Shown here one piece after another: positions 53,363 through 60,400 of a stretch of DNA of 64,000 nt. The stretch spans positions 1 to 64,000 of the forward strand of contig URCI01000007.1 of NCBI GenBank assembly GCA_900546345.1. The letters run 5' to 3'. Below the pieces are notes generated by a model. It had not been told where the DNA came from. It did not search any database and was given only the letters and a program-made list of their open reading frames with translations. Both the position numbers and the translations under genes were made by a program. Position 1 is the first letter of the stretch; every line of letters starts with the position of its first letter. Source of the DNA: an uncultured Prevotella sp. GTDB taxonomy: Bacteria > Bacteroidota > Bacteroidia > Bacteroidales > Bacteroidaceae.

Positions 53363-54679
53363 CTACATTTTCTCATACACCTCCCGTGCCTGTTGTGCCG
53401 CCTTACTTGTCCCGGCTTTGTCGAGGAAGGGCTTGGCGGCGTCGGCCTTACCCTCGTTGAGGAGGGCGATGGCGGCGTTGAGGTTGGCAGTGGGGTTGTT
53501 GGGGAACAGACGGACGGCTGTCTGCATGACGTCGTTGAAGTCCTTGCTGCCAGGCTCGTAGGTCTGGGCCACCATGAACATCTCCTCCTCGGAGAGGAGC
53601 TCGGGCTGCGTCTTGATGATGCGCTTCGCCGTCTCTACGTCGAAGGGCTTCACCTTATACGTGATATGGTAGTCGGAATGGCGGAGGGCGGGATACCAGG
53701 TGGCGAGCATGAACTTATACTCGTCGGGGTATTTCAGCTTGATGCGCCACTCACGGGCGTCGGGGTCGATGGTGGAGTCGCAGGCCATGCGCAGGATATC
53801 GTCCTTATGCTCGAGGTTGCTGCCCTTGATGTCGGCGATGAGACCGTCCCAGTCCTCAGGTGTCGAGGAGACGGTGAAGAGACTGGCCGGGAGGTTGACC
53901 TGTCGGCGCACAAACTCCGTGAGGGTCTTGGCGCGGTTCTTGGCCAGGTAGGCATTGTGGTCGTAGGGGCTCTCCGGCGAGGCATAGCCATGGATGTTGA
54001 TACCGCTGACCTCCAGGTTCTTATCGGCCTTGAGAGCGATGATCGTGCTGACGATACTGTCGAGCTGTGCCGGGTTACGACGGTAGTTGGGATAGAGCGT
54101 GATCTGATCTACGGGAAAGTCGATGTAGGCGCGCTTGTCGAGATGGCGTATTTTCACAGCCTCTACTTGCGGCCGCACCAATGGCAGATTGGGCAGATAG
54201 TGCTTCTTGAGTGTGTAGGTGGTGCCGTCCTCACGGTTGCCGCATCCGCAGAGATCCTCATGGAGCTGCACCTCATAGGTGTTGAGGTTCTTGTCCACGG
54301 GTATGGTGGCGAGATAATGCGCCTTTTGCGGCTTGCCGTTGTAGCGGCGGAGCACGGTGGCATCAGTGGCGTAGCGTCCTTTGTAATAGCCGCGCTCATA
54401 CATCACTTGTTGTTTGCGGCCGTTGACAACAATCTCTGGCATCGGTTGATCCCCTTGCGCAGTATGAAGGATGGGGGTGTAGACGAGCTGCGTGTTGCTG
54501 GGCAACCGGAGAGAATCGAGGTTGAGATCCATAGCCACGGTAAGGAAGCTACCGGTGTGCTCCACTTTGACATTCTCCAGACGCATCTCGTGGTTGGCTA
54601 CAGAGAGGTGGGAGCAGTCCTGCGCGTGGGCGGCAGTAAGTGAGAAAAGAGTGGTTATGGCGATGATATAGCTTTTCAT
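53363..54679 (-). CDS. DUF3868 / OmpA-like protein of the pilus operon
   Basis: The 438-residue exported protein (signal MKSYIIAITTLFSLTAAHA) has an N-terminal DUF3868 region (about 22-150: MRLENVKVEHTGSFLTVAMD, then TPILHTAQGDQPMPEIVVNG). It is followed by an OmpA-like peptidoglycan-binding domain (about 215-300: DKNLEVSGINIHGYASPESP, NAYLAKNRAKTLTEFV). A helical TPR-like tail ends it (NDVMQTAVRLFPNNPTANLN, AIALLNEGKADAAKPF). Homologues accompany Mfa/Fim pili in Bacteroidales and are thought to help assembly or anchor the machinery to the wall. It follows the DUF3575 gene on the same strand. Confidence 0.85.
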   Translation of the reverse strand: MKSYIIAITTLFSLTAAHAQDCSHLSVANHEMRLENVKVEHTGSFLTVAMDLNLDSLRLPSNTQLVYTPILHTAQGDQPMPEIVVNGRKQQVMYERGYYKGRYATDATVLRRYNGKPQKAHYLATIPVDKNLNTYEVQLHEDLCGCGNREDGTTYTLKKHYLPNLPLVRPQVEAVKIRHLDKRAYIDFPVDQITLYPNYRRNPAQLDSIVSTIIALKADKNLEVSGINIHGYASPESPYDHNAYLAKNRAKTLTEFVRRQVNLPASLFTVSSTPEDWDGLIADIKGSNLEHKDDILRMACDSTIDPDAREWRIKLKYPDEYKFMLATWYPALRHSDYHITYKVKPFDVETAKRIIKTQPELLSEEEMFMVAQTYEPGSKDFNDVMQTAVRLFPNNPTANLNAAIALLNEGKADAAKPFLDKAGTSKAAQQAREVYEKM

Positions 54680-54752
54680 GATCTTATTATTTTATGAGCA
54701 TGATCATATAATAATTTGCGCGTGTTCTCGTTATCTTATGCGCATGTTCGTG

Positions 54753-55364
54753 TTATTTTATGAGGTAGACAAGGGAGAGAGCGGCTTTGGTCGGGCCAAC
54801 GTAGTTGCGGTGGTCTTTCTGTCCCTCGGTACGACAGACGGCGCAATACTTCTTATAAGGAGAATAAATGTATCCGGCGCCTAAAGAAGCCTCAAAGTTC
54901 CAATGCTTACTGAGCACCCATTGGTAACCGGCCGTCAGTCCGCCACCGACATACCATCCTTTGTAGCGATGGTCTTCCAGAGCCGGGAAGAAGCCCAAGG
55001 GCAGTTTCACGCCTCCGGCATTGTACTGTCCGCCCATGGCGTGCACGCCGACGAACCAGCCGTTGAACTTTTGGCAGAACCAATGGCGCAGTTCGGGCTG
55101 TACGACCCAATGGCGCAGCGAACTGTGGTCGCCGCCGCTTTGCTTCCATGGATTGAGACCAAAGAACACCTGTCCAGTGGTTTTCTCGCCCAATCCCACT
55201 TCCATGCCGGCGTTAGGCGTAGTGGTTGCCCAATAAAGCATGTTGGTTTTGAGGGCTACTTCTTGTGCGTAGGCACGCGGAGTGACGAAGATGGTCATGG
55301 ACAATGCCATCGCAGCGCTCGGAAACAGGTGAGCCGCTATCAACGCAACTTTGTGAGTCTTCAT
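54753..55364 (-). CDS. DUF3575 outer membrane barrel-like protein, first gene of the pilus operon
   Basis: The 203-residue protein has a signal peptide ending AYAQ. It then shows the DUF3575 pattern LKTNMLYWATTTPNAGMEVG, NPWKQSGGDHSSLRHWVVQP, HAMGGQYNAGG, YKGWYVGGGLTAGYQW and NFEASLGAGYIYSPYKKY. Alternating aromatic and glycine residues suggest a small outer-membrane beta-barrel. DUF3575 and DUF3868 genes regularly precede the pilin genes in Bacteroidales loci. The role in pilus export or assembly is inferred from that context. Confidence 0.85.
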   Translation of the reverse strand: MKTHKVALIAAHLFPSAAMALSMTIFVTPRAYAQEVALKTNMLYWATTTPNAGMEVGLGEKTTGQVFFGLNPWKQSGGDHSSLRHWVVQPELRHWFCQKFNGWFVGVHAMGGQYNAGGVKLPLGFFPALEDHRYKGWYVGGGLTAGYQWVLSKHWNFEASLGAGYIYSPYKKYCAVCRTEGQKDHRNYVGPTKAALSLVYLIK

Positions 55365-55492
55365 TTTATCTTGTGTCTTTTTTGTGTTTTGTGTTGTCAG
55401 CTAATCATCGAGTGAGGTAGTTATTGCTCGTACTCTTTTCTATTCTTTACCTTTCATTCTTAAAATCAGCTAATACCCTTTTTATTTTTGTG

Positions 55493-55500
55493 CAAAATTA
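55493..55500 (-). promoter_or_regulatory. -7 element of the pilus operon
   Basis: TAATTTTG on the minus strand matches TAnnTTTG, giving a leader of about 120 nt before the DUF3575 start at 55364. A TTTG at 55523-55526, 22 bp further up, could be the -33 element. No inverted repeats flank it, so I see no sign of a phase-variable promoter switch. Confidence 0.5.
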
Positions 55501-55526
55501 CAATAATCATGTGAAAAATAAGCAAA

Positions 55527-55938
55527 GTTAAGTTGTTAATTTAGATTAATTTTTATGGGCTTTATAATGCCATTTCTTTTGTTTGTAAAAGGATTATCAG
55601 TTAAAAAGAACAATAAATAAGGCATAAATAGTAATAGAATAAAAGGAAAGTACTAAATGGGAACGTTTTGTACTTCCGTAAAGAATTATTAACAATAGAT
55701 TACGTTGTTGCATCTCTGTTAATCAGCTTTTAGGGGCGGGTGTCCATGCCCGTCCTAACCCTCTTGGAAATAATTTCTCATGCAACTCAAGGGTTAGAAC
55801 AGGCACAGAGGCCCGCCCCTATATCATCATCATTCATGTCTCCTCATCACAATCATCGATGTTTTTTAGATTACCAAGCGTTTTTGTCTCTATAAGACAC
55901 CTTTGATGGATGGGGATGACCGAGATATGATTTTCGTC
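55527..55938. other. AT-rich intergenic region with a REP-like palindrome, family B
   Basis: About 410 bp without a gene. The right half holds TAGGGGCGGGTGTCCATGCC (from 55732) mirrored by CCCGCCCCTA ending near 55821, with GGTTAG/CTAACC words inside: the same family as at 47292-47457. The left half is plain AT-rich DNA. Confidence 0.6.
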
Positions 55939-56358
55939 TTATTTATCTTTCTCTACTTGCTCATACCGATCAGCCTTCTTGAAAGTCCAACTCTGATAAG
56001 CTGCACAGAAGGCAATGAAGACAATCACGAGATGGGCTGGCAACTGATTGAAGGCTGAGAAAGAGATGAGGTTGACAACAATCATGAGCGTGACAACCAG
56101 ATAGGCAAGGCCCAGCTCCTGCATCCATTTAAGGAAAAGCACACGTTTCCTGACACCGTTGCGTGCACACTCGCGCTCGACCATCAGGCCCAAGCCTTCG
56201 TTAAACAGGGCCATTGCGATGACGAGCAGATGCACCGATGCAAGCCGGAAAATCTCGCTGTCGATGAGCCCAAACAAGGATGTAATCGTTAGAATGCCGT
56301 AGATGCACACCAGTGAAAGACCGAACTCTTTTAGAAATTCAATTGCTTTGTTCTTCAT
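55939..56358 (-). CDS. four-helix membrane protein of unknown function
   Basis: The ATG at 56358 (MKNKAIEFLKEFGLSLVCIY) is preferred over the one at 56367, which adds only MPL. The roughly 139-residue protein has four hydrophobic segments (about residues 12-32, 40-58, 78-97 and 105-125) and a charged tail (KKADRYEQVEKDK). I do not recognise a family. It starts 22 bp after the MATE gene and is probably co-transcribed with it. Confidence 0.65.
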   Translation of the reverse strand: MKNKAIEFLKEFGLSLVCIYGILTITSLFGLIDSEIFRLASVHLLVIAMALFNEGLGLMVERECARNGVRKRVLFLKWMQELGLAYLVVTLMIVVNLISFSAFNQLPAHLVIVFIAFCAAYQSWTFKKADRYEQVEKDK

Positions 56359-56380
56359 AAGCGGCAAATGAGATAATCAG

Positions 56381-57718
56381 TTATTCTTTTAAATGGTTGA
56401 GTGTATAAGCCATGACAGGTACAGAAAGCGTGAAAGAGCAAATGTCACTGACGGCTTGGCACATCTCCACCCCCATCAATCCGAAGAAAGGCGGAAGAAG
56501 GAGGATCAGCGGAACAAAGAAGAGTCCACTGCGCGCCGAAGCCAGCAGGTTTGCTGCCACTGGTTTGCGGCACGTCTGTGTGAGCATGTTGCTCGTCATG
56601 ATGAAGCTGTTGAGCGGCAATGTACTGATTTGCCAACGAAGCGCAACTATGCCGATGGCGATGACCTCAGCGTCGTTGCGGAAGATACCGATCAGATGAT
56701 CGCTGATCAGCCAGCCAATGCCTGTGCAGATCACAAGAAAGACCGTGCCCACAGCAATGGTGAACCAGTAGGCACGTTTCAACCGCGGAATGAGACCGGC
56801 ACCATAGCAGAAACCGCACAAAGGCTGAAATCCCTGACCCAGTCCGATGACGACGGCCATGACCATCATGGTGATGCGGTTGACGATGCTCATGGCGGCG
56901 ATGGCAGCATCGCCGTAGTTGCCTGCTGCGTGGTTGAGCATGGTTGTGGCCAGACACAAGAGTCCTTGGCGACAAAGTGAGGGACTGCCTCCAAAGAAGA
57001 TCTCCTTGAAGGCGGACCACGAGGGAGAGAAGAGCCGGAAACGGATGGCGATGTTCTCGCCACGACGGGTCATGAAGAACAGAATCAGAAAGCTCACTAT
57101 CTGTCCCGTCACCGTCGCTATGGCGGCTCCCGCCACGCCCCAATGAAAGACAAAGATGAATAGTGGGTCGAGAGCTACGTTGAGGATGGCACCAGTGACG
57201 ATGCCGATCATGGCAAACGATGCGTTGCCCTGAAGACGCAACTGATTGTTGAGTGTCAGTGAGCCTGTCAGAAAGGGAGCGCCCAAAAGGATGATGCCGA
57301 GATACTGACGCGTATGAGGCAGAATCGTCGGCGTGGCACCCAGCAGCAGCGACAGCGGGTTGAGGAACACCCAGCCTAATAGCGTGATCACGCCACCTGC
57401 CATCACAGAGAAGCAAATCCCTGTGGCGGCCATGCGCGCCGCATTGTCGTGACGTCGGGCACCTAACTCGCGTGAGATGTAATTGCCGGAGCCGTGACCG
57501 AAGAAAAAGCCGATGGCCTGAACGAAGAACATCATCGAAAACACCACACCGACAGCTGCCGTCGACTGCGTGTCGAGCTTGCCGACAAAAAACGTGTCCG
57601 CCATGTTGTACAAGGCGGTGACGAGCATGCTGATGATCGTCGGTATGGCCATCGTCGGTATGACACGACGGATGGGTGCCGTGGTGAGGTAGGTGTAGTT
57701 GTCCGTTCCTGCGTGCAT
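56381..57718 (-). CDS. MATE family multidrug/sodium antiporter
   Basis: The 445-residue protein has 12 predicted membrane segments in two similar halves, as expected for MATE exporters. The first half begins IPTIISMLVTALYNMADTFFVGKLDTQSTAAVGV, a well-conserved family start. The second half contains SIVNRITMMVMAVVIGLGQG and FQPLCGFCYGAG. Such pumps expel cationic drugs or metabolites in exchange for Na+ or H+. The substrate is unknown. It is followed by a small membrane protein gene on the same strand. Confidence 0.93.
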   Translation of the reverse strand: MHAGTDNYTYLTTAPIRRVIPTMAIPTIISMLVTALYNMADTFFVGKLDTQSTAAVGVVFSMMFFVQAIGFFFGHGSGNYISRELGARRHDNAARMAATGICFSVMAGGVITLLGWVFLNPLSLLLGATPTILPHTRQYLGIILLGAPFLTGSLTLNNQLRLQGNASFAMIGIVTGAILNVALDPLFIFVFHWGVAGAAIATVTGQIVSFLILFFMTRRGENIAIRFRLFSPSWSAFKEIFFGGSPSLCRQGLLCLATTMLNHAAGNYGDAAIAAMSIVNRITMMVMAVVIGLGQGFQPLCGFCYGAGLIPRLKRAYWFTIAVGTVFLVICTGIGWLISDHLIGIFRNDAEVIAIGIVALRWQISTLPLNSFIMTSNMLTQTCRKPVAANLLASARSGLFFVPLILLLPPFFGLMGVEMCQAVSDICSFTLSVPVMAYTLNHLKE

Positions 57719-57810
57719 ATGCTTAGTCTCTCTCCTTTTATATAAAGGCCCATCTCGGGGTCAGAAAAAGACCTTACCCAAGGTTAAATACTGTTGGATA
57801 AAGTAAGGAT

Positions 57811-57835
57811 GACCTTTCGCGAGGTGCGAAAGGTC
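57811..57835 (-). terminator. hairpin after the exonuclease III gene
   Basis: Arms GACCTTTCGC (57811-57820) and GCGAAAGGTC (57826-57835) form a perfect 10-bp stem with a five-base loop, 8 bp past the gene's stop codon on the minus strand. The T-tract is weak. Confidence 0.6.
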
Positions 57836-57842
57836 GATGGAT

Positions 57843-58625
57843 TTATTTTAATTGCAGTTCCACGGGGCAGTGATCACTGCCGAACACTTCGTTGTGGATT
57901 TCGGCGGCTGCGATACGTGGTTGTAAGCTGTTGGATGTCAAGAAGTAGTCGATGCGCCATCCTGCATTTTTCTCTCTGGCCCGGAAGCGGTAGCTCCACC
58001 ACGAATATTTTACCTCGTCGGGATGCAGCAAGCGGAAGGTGTCGATGAAACCGCTGTTGAGCAGCACCGTCATCTTCTCGCGCTCTTCGTCGGTGAAGCC
58101 TGCGTTGTGGCGGTTGGTCTTCGGATTCTTGATGTCGATTTCCTCATGCGCCACGTTCATGTCCCCGCAGACGATGACCGGTTTTTTCTCGTTGAGTGTG
58201 AGTAAGTACTTCCGGAAGTCGTCCTCCCACGTCATGCGATAGTCAAGACGGCGCAGGCCGTCTTGTGAGTTGGGTGTGTAGACACAGACAAGATAGAAGT
58301 CAGCATATTCGAGCGTGATGACGCGTCCCTCATGATCGTGGGCGTCGATGCCCATGCCGTAGGCGACGCTCTGTGGCTCGTGCCGTGCAAAGATCGCCGT
58401 ACCACTGTAGCCTTTCTTATCGGCATAGTTCCAGTACGAGGTATATCCGGGGAATTGCAGGTCGAGCTGCCCAGCCTGCATCTTGGTTTCTTGCAGACAG
58501 AAAAAGTCAGCATCCAAGTCTTTGAAGTAAGCCTCAAAGCCCTTGCTGATGACTTTACCGTCGTCGTCGGTCTTCGGCTTCATGCAGGCGCGAAGTCCGT
58601 TGACGTTCCATGATATGAATTTCAT
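57843..58625 (-). CDS. xth: exodeoxyribonuclease III (AP endonuclease)
   Basis: The 260-residue product is a complete exonuclease III/ExoA. It repairs abasic sites and trims 3' ends using Mg2+. The family motifs are present in order: SWNVNGLRA, LQETKMQ, GYSGTAIFA, VYTPNSQ, GDMNVAHEEID, GFIDTFR, YSWWSYR, GWRIDYFL and GSDHCPV. The catalytic Glu in LQET, the Asp and Asn of GDMN, and the terminal DH pair are all intact. It appears to be a single-gene transcript. Confidence 0.96.
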   Translation of the reverse strand: MKFISWNVNGLRACMKPKTDDDGKVISKGFEAYFKDLDADFFCLQETKMQAGQLDLQFPGYTSYWNYADKKGYSGTAIFARHEPQSVAYGMGIDAHDHEGRVITLEYADFYLVCVYTPNSQDGLRRLDYRMTWEDDFRKYLLTLNEKKPVIVCGDMNVAHEEIDIKNPKTNRHNAGFTDEEREKMTVLLNSGFIDTFRLLHPDEVKYSWWSYRFRAREKNAGWRIDYFLTSNSLQPRIAAAEIHNEVFGSDHCPVELQLK

Positions 58626-58646
58626 GCGTTGGTGATTAAAGAGTGC

Positions 58647-58710
58647 TATATATAATAAGGTGTACCACCCGTATGCTGTGCCTACTATATATATAATATA
58701 ATAAGGTGTA
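58647..58710 (-). repeat. AT-rich TACACCTTATTA repeats
   Basis: The 12-bp word TACACCTTATTA followed by a TATATA tract occurs twice on the minus strand (58653-58664 and 58699-58710). It occurs once on the plus strand at 35136-35147, just before the GH28 gene. The two copies here are 46 bp apart, between folE and the exonuclease gene. Confidence 0.5.
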
Positions 58711-58719
58711 GCCAGCTTG

Positions 58720-59301
58720 TTATTTCACTTTCAGCAGGCTGAGGAACTCCATTCTGGTCTTTGCCGACTCGAAGACACCGCTGTAGGCGCTTGTCGTAGT
58801 CATGGAGTTCTGCTTCTCCACGCCGCGCATCTGCATACAGAGGTGTCGTGCCTCCAACACGACCATCACGCCCTGCGGCTTGAGCGTCTCGCGGATGCAC
58901 TGCTCGATCTGCTCTGTCAACCGCTCCTGCACTTGCAGTCGGTGGGAGAAGATGTCGACGACACGTGCGATCTTGCTCAGTCCCGTGATGTAGCCATTGG
59001 GGATATAGGCCACATGAGCCTTGCCGAAAAACGGCAGCATGTGGTGCTCGCACATCGAGAAGAAGTCGATGTCCTTGACGATGACCATCTGGTTGTATTT
59101 CTCTTCAAAGAGTGCGTCAGTGAGCACTTTCTTCGGGTCCTGCGTATAGCCGCGCGTGAGCGTCTGCATGGCTTTGGCCACGCGCATAGGCGTCTTGATG
59201 AGTCCCTCACGTTCGGGATCTTCACCCAGCAGCGTGAGTATGTCTTTATAGTGGGCGGCCAGTTCGTCGAGACCTGGCCGAAATTCTGTTTCTGGATTCA
59301 T
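58720..59301 (-). CDS. folE: GTP cyclohydrolase I
   Basis: The 193-residue enzyme converts GTP to dihydroneopterin triphosphate, the first step to folate. Zn-binding and catalytic motifs are clear: DIDFFSMCEHHMLPFFGKAHVAYIP at about residues 75-100, with Cys and two His ligands, GYITGLSKIARVVDIFSHRLQVQERLTEQI, and GVMVVLEARHLCMQMRGV with the third zinc ligand Cys. Length and spacing are normal. It lies 38 bp after the SPOR protein gene on the same strand. Confidence 0.97.
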   Translation of the reverse strand: MNPETEFRPGLDELAAHYKDILTLLGEDPEREGLIKTPMRVAKAMQTLTRGYTQDPKKVLTDALFEEKYNQMVIVKDIDFFSMCEHHMLPFFGKAHVAYIPNGYITGLSKIARVVDIFSHRLQVQERLTEQIEQCIRETLKPQGVMVVLEARHLCMQMRGVEKQNSMTTTSAYSGVFESAKTRMEFLSLLKVK

Positions 59302-59339
59302 TATTATTTATTTCTTATGCACTATACATTATACATTAT

Positions 59340-60296
59340 TTAGTTCACCGTGATCTTTCCTTTTACGATCGTGGCGGACTTATAGCCCATCTTCTTCACG
59401 GCGCGCAACATCTTTTGCGCTTCACCGAGCGAACGGTAGTTGCCCACGCGACAGATCCATCGTGGGGAATAGAAATGGACGTATATGGGTTGGTCAGGGA
59501 ACCGCATCTTGATGTCGTTGCCTGCCTGTTGAGCTTTCATCTTATCGGCGCGCGTGTTGCCACCGGCAAAGGCCTGGACTCGATAGCCCGTGACCTTTCG
59601 GCTGCCACGCATGACTTTTTTGCGCATATCGACAGTCGGGATCGACATCTCGTCATCGTCCTGCTGGCGTGTCTGGCTTCTGCGCTCACTGTCTAATTTC
59701 TTTTTATAGGCTTCGGCTTCGCGGGCCCATTGTGCTCTCTTCTCGGCCTCAGCGTTTTCCGCTCTTGCCTTTGCTTCCTCGGCAGCTTCCTGTCTGGCTA
59801 AGGCAGCAGCCTCTTGCTTGGCTTTGGCGGCCGCTTCCTGTCGGCGCATCTCGGCGAGCTGCTCTTCTTTTTTGGCAGCTTCTGCGTTTGCCTCAGCCTT
59901 TTTTTGTTCTACGGCGATGGCCGCTTTGCGTGCCGCTTCAACAGCGTTTTTGTTCTGAGCGGATTGTTTTCCCAATGCGATAGCCGCCTTGCGCTCAGCT
60001 TCCGCGGCTTTAGAGAGCGTGTTTTTCTGCTGGGATGCAAGACTATTGCTTCCCGTGTTTCTGGCCTGAGCATTGTTTTTGTTGCCCGGCGTTTGGTTGT
60101 TTGGAGTGATGTTGTTCTTTTCCTGGGATGCTGCAGCGTTGCCGTTGACCAGATCATTGATGGCTTTGCTTTGCGTCACCGTGATCTTTCCCTCGCCTTG
60201 TTTCTGCTGTTGCAGATGTCCAAGAAAGGTCTGAGCCTTGACAGGAGCGGCTCCTATGGTCAGCATGCTGATGATCCCCAAGATCAGTCTCTTCAT
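59340..60296 (-). CDS. SPOR domain protein with an alanine-rich coiled coil
   Basis: The 318-residue protein has a signal peptide (MKRLILGIISMLTIGAAPVKAQ) and a low-complexity Asn/Gln-rich stretch to about residue 95. A long Ala/Glu/Lys/Gln-rich helix follows (about 95-210, AEAAKKEEQLAEMRRQEAAAK). The C-terminal SPOR domain (about 240-318: GYRVQAFAGGNTRADKMKAQ, RWICRVGNYRSLGEAQKMLR) binds denuded peptidoglycan at division sites, so a periplasmic role in cell-wall remodelling or division is likely. It is the first gene of a probable pair with folE. Confidence 0.85.
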   Translation of the reverse strand: MKRLILGIISMLTIGAAPVKAQTFLGHLQQQKQGEGKITVTQSKAINDLVNGNAAASQEKNNITPNNQTPGNKNNAQARNTGSNSLASQQKNTLSKAAEAERKAAIALGKQSAQNKNAVEAARKAAIAVEQKKAEANAEAAKKEEQLAEMRRQEAAAKAKQEAAALARQEAAEEAKARAENAEAEKRAQWAREAEAYKKKLDSERRSQTRQQDDDEMSIPTVDMRKKVMRGSRKVTGYRVQAFAGGNTRADKMKAQQAGNDIKMRFPDQPIYVHFYSPRWICRVGNYRSLGEAQKMLRAVKKMGYKSATIVKGKITVN

Positions 60297-60323
60297 AATC
60301 GTCGTTATAAAAGTCAGAAATCA

Positions 60324-60378
60324 GAGGGCCCACCCGGCTGTCTGTGGATTCCAGACAGCCTTTAGGGACGACCCTCTC
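60324..60378 (-). terminator. hairpin after the triosephosphate isomerase gene
   Basis: A perfect inner stem GGCTGTCTG/CAGACAGCC (60337-60345 and 60353-60361) sits inside AGAGGG/CCCTCT arms (60324-60329 and 60373-60378), just after the tpiA stop codon on the minus strand. Confidence 0.6.
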
Positions 60379-60400
60379 ATTCCTGATGAATGATGGATAA

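Noticed and set aside
55365..55938. Invertible promoter controlling the pilus operon
   Set aside because: No inverted repeats flank the -7 element, and no site-specific recombinase gene is nearby; the only inverted repeat is a REP-like element several hundred bases away.
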